Below, in pieces: positions 15,412-24,044 of a DNA stretch of 64,000 nucleotides. The stretch is from contig AP021858.1 in NCBI GenBank assembly GCA_017347465.1, positions 1,630,472 to 1,694,471 on the forward strand, written 5' to 3'. The position numbers were made by a program, and so were the translations under genes. The notes under the pieces were generated by a model that was given only the letters and a program-made list of their open reading frames with translations, did no database searches and was not told the origin of the DNA. This DNA is from Candidatus Nitrosymbiomonas proteolyticus (lineage in GTDB: Bacteria; Armatimonadota; Fimbriimonadia; Fimbriimonadales; Fimbriimonadaceae). The stretch's first letter is position 1. Every line of letters begins with the position of its first letter.

Positions 15412-16359
15412 ATGGTGTTCGCTTATTTGGGGCATGGTCCCCGCTCGCCTGAAAACTACCGGCAACGCCCTTTGCGATCAAGGCGGTTCGCTGGGGTACT
15501 TCACGGGGCAGGATTGGTTGGCCTTCTTGTCGTTTCTGCGGTTGCCCAAGCCGACATCGCAAACGGCTTTGCCGAATTTCTGCACGATGTCAACGCCAAG
15601 TTTCTGGTTGATTCATTTCCTCCGGGCTTCACAGTAGCTGAAAACGGCAGTGTCGGGGAGGGCGTACTCTGGTCCAACGCATACCACGGTGCGCACGACT
15701 TCAAGCTGTTTCCGACCACACCGGCTTACGACAAGTCGACGGCTTCAAACGGCGACTTCGAGAACTCCCACAACAGAGTGAAATACGAGTTCTTACCGAA
15801 CTTTCCCACGTACGTCTCGGTGTCCGCAGGGACGCAGTCGGACAGTCAGGCCGCCTCGGGGGAGTTCAAGCTTCATTATTCCGAATCCTACGCGCGGACG
15901 TCGGTGCTTCAAAAACTCGGAGTGACCCGTTCGGGCGCGGGAATCGCAGACCCGCCCATCTTCGGAGTTCTCATTCGGGCGGATGCTGACGCGGTCCACC
16001 TCAAGGCCAGGAAAGAAGGAAACGCACATGCCATTTCCTCCGTCTCCGTTAACCTCATCGGAACGATCAAGAATAACAAGGTGGCTGGCGCGCCGACCGA
16101 GAACCTGTTGGGGAAGCAGGTCCTGGGCAAACGCATTACGGCGAACGACGAGTGGTTCTCTCCGCGCATCAACCAGTCTATGTGGCTGGACTTGCCCGAT
16201 TGGACTCGCTTGTCCGGGGCGGATTTCGACCTGAATCTTGGGCTGGAATTGAGGATGGTCACTTATGCCGAAGTCGTGCCAGAACCAGGGACGCTTGGAG
16301 CCCTATGCCTAGGCCTGCTCGCCCTGCGCACAAGCCGAAAACGCTGCCGGAAGGGCTGA
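15412..16359 (+). CDS. PEP-CTERM secreted protein
   Basis: The start is the ATG at 15412, with GGAGGG 6 nt upstream. A basic N-region (RSRRFAGVLHG) and hydrophobic core (AGLVGLLVVSAVAQA) form the signal peptide. The C-terminus is VVPEPGTLGALCLGLLAL followed by RTSRKRCRKG, a full PEP-CTERM exosortase tag. The roughly 270-residue mature domain is beta-rich and has no family I recognise. It faces the sulfatase-sialidase gene tail to tail. Confidence 0.85.
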   Translation: MVFAYLGHGPRSPENYRQRPLRSRRFAGVLHGAGLVGLLVVSAVAQADIANGFAEFLHDVNAKFLVDSFPPGFTVAENGSVGEGVLWSNAYHGAHDFKLFPTTPAYDKSTASNGDFENSHNRVKYEFLPNFPTYVSVSAGTQSDSQAASGEFKLHYSESYARTSVLQKLGVTRSGAGIADPPIFGVLIRADADAVHLKARKEGNAHAISSVSVNLIGTIKNNKVAGAPTENLLGKQVLGKRITANDEWFSPRINQSMWLDLPDWTRLSGADFDLNLGLELRMVTYAEVVPEPGTLGALCLGLLALRTSRKRCRKG

Positions 16360-16404
16360 TCGCCTGATCTTGGGCGGCAAGGGGAGGAGGCGGGGCGCGC
16401 TCCG

Positions 16405-18927
16405 TTACCTCCCGGCGCTCTCCATCGCGAGCCGGTCGAGTTCAGTAAGTTTGAACCGAACGCTGACAATATAGGGAGGTTTACCGGCTTCCCAATGGCC
16501 ATACGTGGTGCAAACGAAGGTTCCGTCAGGCAGAACCTCGACGCCAGGGTAGGCGCAATCGGCGCCTTGGAGGTTGTCCATGAGACGAACCCGGTACTGC
16601 CCCGGCTTGCCGGATTCAATATCTTCGAACCTCCCCACCCAGGCCACCCAGTCGCCGTGGGTCGGGCTTCCCGAAGCCATGTCGCGGAAGCTGATGACCA
16701 GGCGGCCGTCCGGCGCGTACTTCGCAGTATGACGGTCCCCCGTAAGTTCCCTTGCAACCTCTCGCGGCTCAGACCAGGAGGCTCCTTCGTCCTCGGAGAC
16801 GATCACGAACGAGTTCTTCAGGCGGCGGTTTTCGCGAAGCAATACGGCCATGCGTTTCCCACCGGGCGAACGCACCAGGCCTGGTTCGCAAAGGTGGACA
16901 TCGGATCGGCTCAGGACCTCGTCGGGGAAGGACCACGATAAACCACCGTCGCTTGAGAAGGTCTTATAGAGCGTGAACGTCCCGGCCGCCTTGCCGCCTG
17001 CTCGAAAGAACCTGCCATCGTCGTGGAACATTGCCAAATAGCGTCCGTCCGAGAGCCTTTCGACGAAACCCATGACGACGATTCCGCCCCAATCGCCTGC
17101 GGGCTTGAGCGGAGTCCAATTCGCGCCGTCGTCTTCGCTGAACGAAAGCCTCGCCGGGTACAAACCAGACCACAGGATGAGGCGCTTCTTGCCGGAAGGG
17201 TCGATCGTTCGAAAGACCGTGGGGGTCTCCAGGCTCGTCGCCCAGCTCTCAGGGACCGGGAGCCTACCGCTCCAAGTGAGCCCGCCGTTCGTGCTCTTCT
17301 TGAGGACGATCGGGCCATTGCCGTGGCCTCGGGGGTAGGCGGCAAGAATCGTGCGCTGGTCTTCGAGCAGCAGAGTCGACACGTGGCCGAGGTACTGGCC
17401 CTCCTCTCGATCGACGACGACCTGCCTTCCTCGATCCTGCGAGAGGTCGAGCCACTTCGCCTGGTCCCCCTTATCGAGAGCCTGAATCGGGAAGTCCCGC
17501 GAGGGAAGATGCTCGCGCTCGGCAAGGGCAAGGAGTTCCCGGACGGCTTGGGGACGTTGCTTGGCGAGGTCGTTCGATTCCGTTGGGTCAGCGGAAAGGT
17601 CATAGAGTTCAACCGCTTCGGGAGCGTTCTTTAGGTTCGGCCGAACGATCTTTAGGTCGCCTCGAATCACGGCTTGCTGCTGCGTGCCTTCCGGGTACTC
17701 GAAATAGAGAAAGTCGTGTTTCCTCACTTGGGATAGGCCGAGCAACGTTGGCGCGAAGCTGACCCCGTCGAGACCGGTTGGGACGCTCGCGCCGCAGATC
17801 TCTGCGATCGTGGGGAACAGGTCATACGTTGCCCACATCGAGTTCTCAACCCTAGCGGGCCGGATTCTTGACTTCCAACGAGCCAGGAAGGGAACCCGAA
17901 TCCCGCCCTCATACAGGTTCGTTTTCATGCCGCGCAACTCGCCCAGCGAAGCGAAGAACTGCCGGTCGACGCCTCCGTTTGGCGCGGTTCCATTGTCGGA
18001 CTTGAATATGAAAAGGGTGTCGTCCGCAAGGCCCAAACCCTCGACGAGGTCGACGAGCCTCCCGACCGAGTGGTCGAGGTACGAGATCATCGCTGCGTAG
18101 GTGGCGCGGGGCCTCTCGCTGGGAAGGTAGCCGTTTTGACCGAGGTAAGGCGCAGGGTCCCACTCCCTCGGAAAACGCTGTACCCAGTCTTTGGGTGCTT
18201 GCAGTGCTGCGTGGGGAATCGTGGACGCAAAGTACAAGAAGAACGGCTTGTCCTTGCTCCTTGTGACGAACTCTTCTGCTTGTTCGAGCATGAGTTCGGG
18301 CGCATACTGCTCTCCCATAAACGAATCATAGGTTTCTGGCGGGGAACTGAGCCGCTGGTGGGCGCCGAAGTACTGATTCCTTTCAAGAAGGTGCACGTCG
18401 TGGTTGCGCCAGAGGTGGGTGGGAGTGTAGTTGTGGGCTTGCCGCTGGCACAGGTACCCGAAGAAGAAGTCGAAGCCCTGCCGAAGGGGATGGCCCTCCG
18501 AACCGGGACCTCCCAGCCCCCACTTGCCTACGCAGGCCGTCGCGTAGCCCTTCTGTCGAAGCACCTCTGCGAGAGTGACCTCTTCGTCGGGCAGGGGGTG
18601 TTGCCCTTCACCTTGGTTGAGCCCCCAACCACCGACCTCCTTGTTCCCTCGAATCGAAGCGTGGCCGGTGTGCTTTCCCGTAAGCAGCGAACACCGTGTA
18701 GGGGCGCAAACGGTGCTGGCCGAGTAGAACCTCGTGAACCGAACCCCCTCTTCGGCAAAGGCATCGAGGCGGGGCGTGGCCATTCGCTGTTGCCCATAGG
18801 AGCCCAGCTCACCGATGCCGAGGTCGTCGGCCATAATCAGGATCACGTTGGGCGGCCGGGAGCCTTGGAGCGGGGCGCCGGGTTCGATCGCCGAAAACGC
18901 AAGGAGAGTCGTCAGGGCCCCAAGCAT
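16405..18927 (-). CDS. Sulfatase-sialidase fusion enzyme
   Basis: The first 480 residues are a type I sulfatase: PPNVILIMADDLG metal-site start, the formylglycine motif CAPTR (Cys at about residue 74 from this start), then GKWGLGG and KSDNGTAPNGG. The last 350 residues are a BNR-repeat sialidase-like beta-propeller with Asp-boxes STNGGLTW, SEDDGANW, SSDGGLSW and SEDEGASW. A signal peptide (MLGALTTLLAFSA) predicts export. One polypeptide could remove both a sulfate and a sugar from a host or algal glycan, but the propeller's substrate is not certain. The ATG at 18927 has TAAAGT 6 nt upstream. A GTG lies two codons earlier, at 18933. Confidence 0.9.
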   Translation of the reverse strand: MLGALTTLLAFSAIEPGAPLQGSRPPNVILIMADDLGIGELGSYGQQRMATPRLDAFAEEGVRFTRFYSASTVCAPTRCSLLTGKHTGHASIRGNKEVGGWGLNQGEGQHPLPDEEVTLAEVLRQKGYATACVGKWGLGGPGSEGHPLRQGFDFFFGYLCQRQAHNYTPTHLWRNHDVHLLERNQYFGAHQRLSSPPETYDSFMGEQYAPELMLEQAEEFVTRSKDKPFFLYFASTIPHAALQAPKDWVQRFPREWDPAPYLGQNGYLPSERPRATYAAMISYLDHSVGRLVDLVEGLGLADDTLFIFKSDNGTAPNGGVDRQFFASLGELRGMKTNLYEGGIRVPFLARWKSRIRPARVENSMWATYDLFPTIAEICGASVPTGLDGVSFAPTLLGLSQVRKHDFLYFEYPEGTQQQAVIRGDLKIVRPNLKNAPEAVELYDLSADPTESNDLAKQRPQAVRELLALAEREHLPSRDFPIQALDKGDQAKWLDLSQDRGRQVVVDREEGQYLGHVSTLLLEDQRTILAAYPRGHGNGPIVLKKSTNGGLTWSGRLPVPESWATSLETPTVFRTIDPSGKKRLILWSGLYPARLSFSEDDGANWTPLKPAGDWGGIVVMGFVERLSDGRYLAMFHDDGRFFRAGGKAAGTFTLYKTFSSDGGLSWSFPDEVLSRSDVHLCEPGLVRSPGGKRMAVLLRENRRLKNSFVIVSEDEGASWSEPREVARELTGDRHTAKYAPDGRLVISFRDMASGSPTHGDWVAWVGRFEDIESGKPGQYRVRLMDNLQGADCAYPGVEVLPDGTFVCTTYGHWEAGKPPYIVSVRFKLTELDRLAMESAGR

Positions 18928-19007
18928 GGGCACACTTTACCGCAGACAATATTGCCGACGGCTCGGGACGGAAGTTCGTAGACGTTCGCAAGGAGACCCG
19001 CCGCGCA

Positions 19008-19916
19008 ATGTCCATCCGACCCGTCAAGCGAATCGCCAAGGCTAAGCCGACCCTCGAAGGAGCCGGGGTCCACCTCCACCGTGCGTTTGGCTTCGGGGCG
19101 ACGAGGGAATTCGATCCTTTCTTGCTGCTCGACGACTTTCGCAACGAGAGCCCCGAGGACTACTTGGCGGGGTTCCCCTGGCACCCTCACCGCGGAATTG
19201 AGACGATCACTTATGTTCTAGCGGGGACGGTTCAGCACGGCGACAGCATCGGCAACTCGGGCGTGATCGGCCCTGGAGACGTTCAATGGATGACCGCAGG
19301 AAGCGGGATTATCCACCAGGAAATGCCCAAAGGCGATGCGCTCGGCAAGATGCACGGATTCCAGCTTTGGGGCAACCTGCCGAGTTCGCTCAAGATGACC
19401 GCGCCGCATTATCAGGAGGTGCAGTCTGCGGCGATCCCGGTGGTGGTCGAAGACGATGGCGTGGCGGCAAGGGTCGTTTGCGGAGAGTTTTGGGGGGCGA
19501 ATGGGCCGGTCGACGGACTCGCTGCGGAGCCGATCTATTTGGACCTATCGGTTCCGGCTGGACGTCGAAAGACATTTCGGGTGGACACCAGCCGCAACGC
19601 GTTCGCTTACGTGTTTGAGGGCGCGGCCAAGTTCTGCAACGCCTCTGAGCCGTTTGCCGTCCCGACCGAGAGCATGGGATGGCATGAAACGAACGCACCC
19701 ACGCAGGCCGACAACCGATCCCTCGTGCTGTTTGATACGGGCGACGAGGTGACGGTCGAGGCGGGTGAAGAGGGCGTGCGGTTTCTGTTCGTGTCCGGTA
19801 AGCCTCTCAGGGAGCCGGTCGCTTGGTATGGCCCGATCGTGATGAACACTGCGGAGGAACTGAAGGCGGCGTTCGACGAGTTGCAAAAGGGTACGTTTTT
19901 GAAGCATACGGAGTAG
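19008..19916 (+). CDS. Pirin-family cupin protein
   Basis: The bicupin architecture is clear. The N-terminal cupin carries the metal ligands in WHPHRGIETITYV and SGIIHQEMP, and the C-terminal Pirin_C domain covers about residues 170-290 (GPIVMNT near the end). Bacterial pirins can have quercetin dioxygenase activity or regulatory roles; which applies here is unknown. The length (302 aa) is slightly above the usual 235-290. GGAGA lies about 10 nt upstream. The FMN reductase gene follows after 42 nt and may be co-transcribed. Confidence 0.92.
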   Translation: MSIRPVKRIAKAKPTLEGAGVHLHRAFGFGATREFDPFLLLDDFRNESPEDYLAGFPWHPHRGIETITYVLAGTVQHGDSIGNSGVIGPGDVQWMTAGSGIIHQEMPKGDALGKMHGFQLWGNLPSSLKMTAPHYQEVQSAAIPVVVEDDGVAARVVCGEFWGANGPVDGLAAEPIYLDLSVPAGRRKTFRVDTSRNAFAYVFEGAAKFCNASEPFAVPTESMGWHETNAPTQADNRSLVLFDTGDEVTVEAGEEGVRFLFVSGKPLREPVAWYGPIVMNTAEELKAAFDELQKGTFLKHTE

Positions 19917-19958
19917 GGCAGAAGAACGGGTTGGCAAAAGCAGAAGGAGTCGGAGTTC

Positions 19959-20513
19959 ATGAGATCGCAGGTTATTGCATTCGCGGGTTCGCTACGAAAG
20001 GGCTCGTATAACCGATGTCTCATCGAAAATTCGAAGCGGCTCGCTCCCGGGGTGATGGAGTTCGAACACGTGTTTCTGGACGACGTTCCGCTTTACAACA
20101 CTGATGTCGAAACCGAGAAGTTCCCCGAAGCGGTCGTCCGACTCAAGGAGCAGATACGCGCCGCTGACGGAGTATTGATGGCAGTACCTGAGCACAACTT
20201 CTCGTTTTCAGCGGTACTGAAGAACGTCACCGAATGGCTATCCCGCCCGCCGCGGGAGAATTCCGTACTCGAAAACAAGCCGGTGATTCTCCAGTCGGCC
20301 TCGACTTCTTGGTCAGGTGGCCTTCGGGCTCAACTCCAGCTACACCAAACCTTGAACTACTTCCCCGTGCGCCTCATGCGGTTTCCTGAGGTGTGTGTAG
20401 GGAACTGCGCGACGAAATTCGACGACGCAGGCATCCTGATCGATGAACCCACAGTCAAGCGGATCCAGACTCAGTTAGAATCGTTTCAGCAATTCATGCG
20501 AGGCGAGGGGTGA
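19959..20513 (+). CDS. NADPH-dependent FMN reductase (flavodoxin-like, chromate/quinone reductase type)
   Basis: The FMN phosphate loop GSLRKGSYN is at residues 10-18. MAVPEHNFSFSAVLKNVTEWLSRP is the characteristic second flavin-binding segment of the NADPH_dep_FMN_reductase family. The length of 184 residues is normal. Members reduce quinones, azo dyes or chromate with NAD(P)H and limit oxidative stress. It follows the pirin gene on the same strand, a common oxidative-stress pairing. Confidence 0.9.
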   Translation: MRSQVIAFAGSLRKGSYNRCLIENSKRLAPGVMEFEHVFLDDVPLYNTDVETEKFPEAVVRLKEQIRAADGVLMAVPEHNFSFSAVLKNVTEWLSRPPRENSVLENKPVILQSASTSWSGGLRAQLQLHQTLNYFPVRLMRFPEVCVGNCATKFDDAGILIDEPTVKRIQTQLESFQQFMRGEG

Positions 20514-20522
20514 GGGCCGGAC

Positions 20523-21254
20523 TTATTCCGCGATCCCCATGGACTCCTCGAACCCTGCCATCAGGTTGAGGGCGTGGACGAGTTGGGCTGCGCCGCATTT
20601 GCCGTTGCGATCGGCGATCACGCGGACGGCCACCAAGCACGTCGGCTCGTCGCTCGCGCTCACTTCAACCGAATAGAATGCGTAGGGAGACCCCTCGACC
20701 TCGTCCCAGGGCAAGGTCGGTCCGGGCCTCTCCCAGACGAAGAACGACCGGCCGAAGGACTCTTCATACAGGGACCGGAACTCCTCCGGAGAATCGGGCG
20801 TCCGGACGACCGCCATGCCCGTGCAGGCGAGGACCGTTCCCGCATCGACGGGCTCGTAAACGCAATGTGCTTCGCCCGTCCAAGACTCGGTCGCCAGCCA
20901 CGCGGCGACGTCTTCCCCCGAGTCTTCGAAGGAGAAGGCGATGCTCGGAGGCTCAAGGGGCGCGCCGGCGCGGAGCAACGGCCCGAGCGCGATCAGGGCA
21001 AGTGTGGAGGCGGGTCCAGGAACCGACATCTCGTCGGCGCATACGATCGGGTTGTTGTCCATCAACTCGATCAGTCCCTTGATCGGGAGGTCGGGACGAT
21101 CCGCCTCGATGCGGCGCTCCCAAGCGCCTTGCTGGAACCGAATGCCGGAGCTCGCTTCCCCCATCCACTCGATATGCGGATGGCGAGACAGAAGGCGCGA
21201 CAGCCCCTCGATAGGGGCGGCCCACACCTGCACCGTCGAAGTAGCGACTTCCAT
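20523..21254 (-). CDS. Degenerate ArgC-like protein (N-acetyl-gamma-glutamyl-phosphate reductase fold), probably non-catalytic
   Basis: The protein aligns by eye with ArgC along its length. An HPH segment follows the first helix, IALGPLLRAG matches LALAPLFQKG, EFRSLYEESFGRSFFV matches ELxxLYEEFYxxxPFV, and the end (NGKCGAAQLVHALNLMAGFEESMGI) matches NLxKGAAGQAVQNFNLMxGxxETxGL. The GxxGxxG nucleotide loop is replaced by AAPIEG. The catalytic NPGCY(A/P)T motif is VPGPAST, with no cysteine. About 100 residues of the catalytic domain are missing (about 243 against 345 aa). A regulatory or scaffold role in arginine synthesis is possible but unproven. An in-frame GTG at 21272 overlaps the previous stop. 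Confidence 0.75.
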   Translation of the reverse strand: MEVATSTVQVWAAPIEGLSRLLSRHPHIEWMGEASSGIRFQQGAWERRIEADRPDLPIKGLIELMDNNPIVCADEMSVPGPASTLALIALGPLLRAGAPLEPPSIAFSFEDSGEDVAAWLATESWTGEAHCVYEPVDAGTVLACTGMAVVRTPDSPEEFRSLYEESFGRSFFVWERPGPTLPWDEVEGSPYAFYSVEVSASDEPTCLVAVRVIADRNGKCGAAQLVHALNLMAGFEESMGIAE

Positions 21255-21268
21255 GCGGTCCCCGCCCG

Positions 21269-21961
21269 TCACACCCTCTTGACGGTGACGGTCGAGTTCA
21301 GTTTCATGGGTTTTCCGCCGTTCTGGCCGGGCATCGTGACGGTCATCTTGATGTTCGACGATTGCAGCGAGCCGTCGGAAAGGCGAAGCATCGACTCGCC
21401 TGAGCCGGTGATCGTCATGCCGCTTCCGCCCCCCTTGACCGTTGAGGAGACCACGGCGATGTCGAGGTTACCGACCTTCTTGACGGCGACCAGCTTATAG
21501 GTTGCGGTGAGTTTGCCGCCCGCTCCCATCTGCCCTGGACCCGCCATCTCGCCGCTCCACGTTCCTCCGATGCCGACCGGCTTGTCAGGGAACGTAATGT
21601 TCGAAACCTGCTGAGAAGCAGACCCTCCCACGATCTTGCCTTTGCTATCGAGCTTGAGCGTCTGAATGGTCGGTTTGCCTTGCGCCTGGCCGTTCACAAC
21701 CGGCGGGCCGACGGTGAACTCGACGGTTGCGACTCCGTTGGCGACCGACAGGACTTTCTGACTGAACGGGGTACTGAAGGGCATTGAACCGCCGGTGGGC
21801 AGGGACGTCGTTGCCGTCATCTGGTACTTGGAGATCACGCCCTTGGTGAACTTCATGCGGAAGAGATAACCGTTGCCGCTCTTGCTGATTTGGGGTAGCG
21901 CCGCCGTAGCTGAGAAGCCGAGCAGCAGCGCCGCGGGGACGACCTTTCGCAGTGTTTTCAT
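21269..21961 (-). CDS. Secreted beta-rich protein of unknown function
   Basis: The signal peptide is MKTLRKVVPAALLLGFSATAALPQ. The rest is Gly/Ser/Thr-rich with regular amphipathic strands (FTKGVISKYQMTATTSLP, QKVLSVANGVATVEFTV, VGIGGTWSGEM, STVTVKRV). The overall shape resembles the DUF6263-like secreted proteins, but I am not certain. GGAAAC lies 4-5 nt before the ATG. It starts 9 nt after the ald stop, so it probably reads from the same transcript. Confidence 0.65.
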   Translation of the reverse strand: MKTLRKVVPAALLLGFSATAALPQISKSGNGYLFRMKFTKGVISKYQMTATTSLPTGGSMPFSTPFSQKVLSVANGVATVEFTVGPPVVNGQAQGKPTIQTLKLDSKGKIVGGSASQQVSNITFPDKPVGIGGTWSGEMAGPGQMGAGGKLTATYKLVAVKKVGNLDIAVVSSTVKGGGSGMTITGSGESMLRLSDGSLQSSNIKMTVTMPGQNGGKPMKLNSTVTVKRV

Positions 21962-21970
21962 CTTGTTTCC

Positions 21971-23098
21971 TTATACGTTGACGGTTCGCGGCAGGTTGAG
22001 GTACTCGATCGCTGGGACGAACGGGTACCCGAATTGCTCCGCGATAGGCTGCAGCGTGACCGCGCCCTCGGCGACGTTGAGTCCCTTTCGGAGCGCCTCG
22101 TCTTGCCGGAGGGCGTCGAGTCCGTGGTCGGCGATTCTGAGCACGTAGGGAAGGGTGGCGTTTGTGAGGGCATAGGTGCTGGTGTGGGCCACCGCGCCGG
22201 GCATATTGGCCACCGCATAATGAACGACCCCGTCCACGGTATACACCGGGTTCCCGTGCGTGGTGGCTTTCGTCGTCTCAAAACAGCCGCCTTGGTCGAC
22301 GCTGACGTCCACCATCACGGAACCCTGCTTCATGGAACTCAGCATGTCTCGGCGGATCAGTACGGGCGCGCGAGCCCCCACAAGGTAAACGGCGCCCACC
22401 ACGAGGTCGGCTTCTTGAATGACGTCCGCGATCGTTCCGGGGTTGCTGTGGAGGGTGATGACGTTGTTCGGGAAGATGTCGTCGAAGTAGCGAAGCCGGT
22501 CTAAGTTCACGTCGAGAACGTACACCGTCGCCCCAAGGCCAGCGGCGAGCTTCACTGCGTTGATCCCGACGATCCCTCCGCCGATCACGGCAACGATGCC
22601 CGGCCGGACTCCCGGCACGCCGGAGAGAAGCACGCCGCGTCCGCCCATGGGCCTTTCGAGGTATTTCGCGCCCTGCTGGATGCTCAGCCGGCCGGCAACT
22701 TCGCTCATCGGAGTCAGCAGCGGCAGGGTTCCATGCAACTCGACTGTCTCGTAGGCGATGCAGACCGCCTGGCTCTCGACCATCCCCCGCATGAGCGTTT
22801 CCGAGGCCGCGAAGTGGAAGTAGGTGAAGATGACCTGCTTGGGGCGGGTTCGCGGGAACTCGACGGACTGGGGCTCCTTCACCTTCACGATCAGGTCGGC
22901 TTGGCTCCACACCTCGTCGACCGGCGCGATTTCTGCGCCCGCCGCTCGGTAGTCGGAATCGGGAATGTGCGTGCCTTCGCCAGCGCCTTGCTCGACCACA
23001 ACGCGGTGCCCGTGTTGGGTCAAGAGGAGGACTCCGGCAGGGGTCATGGCGACGCGGTATTCGTCAGGTTTGATCTCTTTGGGGACGCCGACAACCAT
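21971..23098 (-). CDS. ald: Alanine dehydrogenase
   Basis: Starting from the ATG at 23098 the protein is 375 residues, close to the usual 371. It begins VVGVPKEIKPDEYRVAMTPAGV. It has the conserved MSEVAGRLSIQQGAKYLE region, the NAD-binding loop VIGGGIVGINAVKLAAGLGA with the acidic residue in VLDVNLDRL, and SVDQGGCFETTKATTH. The enzyme interconverts alanine with pyruvate and ammonia using NAD(H). The frame stays open another 110 codons upstream, but that extension has no homology pattern and is not counted. Confidence 0.95.
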   Translation of the reverse strand: MVVGVPKEIKPDEYRVAMTPAGVLLLTQHGHRVVVEQGAGEGTHIPDSDYRAAGAEIAPVDEVWSQADLIVKVKEPQSVEFPRTRPKQVIFTYFHFAASETLMRGMVESQAVCIAYETVELHGTLPLLTPMSEVAGRLSIQQGAKYLERPMGGRGVLLSGVPGVRPGIVAVIGGGIVGINAVKLAAGLGATVYVLDVNLDRLRYFDDIFPNNVITLHSNPGTIADVIQEADLVVGAVYLVGARAPVLIRRDMLSSMKQGSVMVDVSVDQGGCFETTKATTHGNPVYTVDGVVHYAVANMPGAVAHTSTYALTNATLPYVLRIADHGLDALRQDEALRKGLNVAEGAVTLQPIAEQFGYPFVPAIEYLNLPRTVNV

Positions 23099-23190
23099 AG
23101 GTTCGTGAACTCCGAATCGAGAAGTCAGAAAGCCCCACGAGTGTACCTTCGCGCGGGGTAGCCGCAGGGGCGGTCCAGCGCGCCCGCGAG

Positions 23191-23970
23191 CTACTCGATG
23201 GACTTGAGCTCGATTTCGAAGAACAGCAGGCTTTCGCCGGGGATGAAACCGGTCCCGCTCCTTCCGAAGGCGGTTTCTGGCGGAAGTCGCAGGCGACGCT
23301 TGCCGCCAACCTTCATGCCGATCATTCCCGCGTCCACTCCCTTGAGCGCTTGCCCGACGCCCAATGTGAAGCTGACCGGCTGCTTCTTCTTGTAAGTCGA
23401 ATCGACCAGCTTTCCGTTGGCCAAGGTGCAAATGTACTCGACGGTGACGTGATCGCCTTTCTTGGCCTCGCGACCCGATCCCGCGACGAGGTCTTGCTGG
23501 TCGAAAACTCGCTCCTCGCCCTTTTTCACGATCTCGTCGAGCCGCACCTCGAACTCGAGGTCGCTGTTTGCGGGGATGGGCCCGAGTTCCATGTCGCCGT
23601 AGGCAAGGCGGGACGGGATCCTCAGCTTGCGAACTCCCCCCACCTTCATCCCCATGATGCCGAGCCTCCAGCCTTCGATGACCTGATCCCGCAAGCCAAG
23701 GTCAAACGTGAACGGCATCGCTTCGGGCTTGTCGTTCGATTCAAACACGGTACCGTCCATCAGCCTGCCCGTGTAGGTGATATAGACGCGGTCGCCCTCT
23801 TCGGCGAGTTGCCCGGTTCCTACCTTGAGGTCGGACGTTTCCAACTCCTTGAGACCCTTCGTATCGGGTTGGGAGGCGTCGCCCGAGGCGCTCGGCGAAG
23901 CTGAACTCCCGCATCCCACGACGAACGCGAGGGCAGGCACGACAAAAAAGGCGCAAAGGGTGGCGCGCAT
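23191..23970 (-). CDS. Lipoprotein with two FKBP-type peptidyl-prolyl isomerase domains
   Basis: A lipobox (FVVGCGSS) ends the signal peptide, so the protein should be lipid-anchored. Two FKBP domains follow, about residues 45-150 and 155-258. Each has the GDRV(Y/T)xxYTG-like strand, VIEGWRLGIMGMKVGG or ALKGVDAGMIGMKVGG, and the RxLxxPxxxAxG segment. FKBPs assist folding of exported proteins. Duplicated FKBP lipoproteins are uncommon but known. TAAATT lies 6 nt before the ATG. The gene diverges from smpB. Confidence 0.93.
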   Translation of the reverse strand: MRATLCAFFVVPALAFVVGCGSSASPSASGDASQPDTKGLKELETSDLKVGTGQLAEEGDRVYITYTGRLMDGTVFESNDKPEAMPFTFDLGLRDQVIEGWRLGIMGMKVGGVRKLRIPSRLAYGDMELGPIPANSDLEFEVRLDEIVKKGEERVFDQQDLVAGSGREAKKGDHVTVEYICTLANGKLVDSTYKKKQPVSFTLGVGQALKGVDAGMIGMKVGGKRRLRLPPETAFGRSGTGFIPGESLLFFEIELKSIE

Positions 23971-24030
23971 AGCAGCAATTTACCTCTAACAACAGGCGAT
24001 TCGCCCCAGTTCCCAAGGCGCCTGAACCGG

Positions 24031-24036
24031 TACAAT
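24031..24036 (+). promoter_or_regulatory. -10-like element (TACAAT) of smpB
   Basis: TACAAT lies 8 nt before the smpB ATG. No Shine-Dalgarno is present and the leader would be at most one or two bases. Confidence 0.45.
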
Positions 24037-24044
24037 TCCGCCCC

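Noticed and set aside
15072-15452. 126-codon frame after the pentapeptide gene
   Set aside because: No Shine-Dalgarno, no homology pattern, and it overlaps the well-supported PEP-CTERM start.
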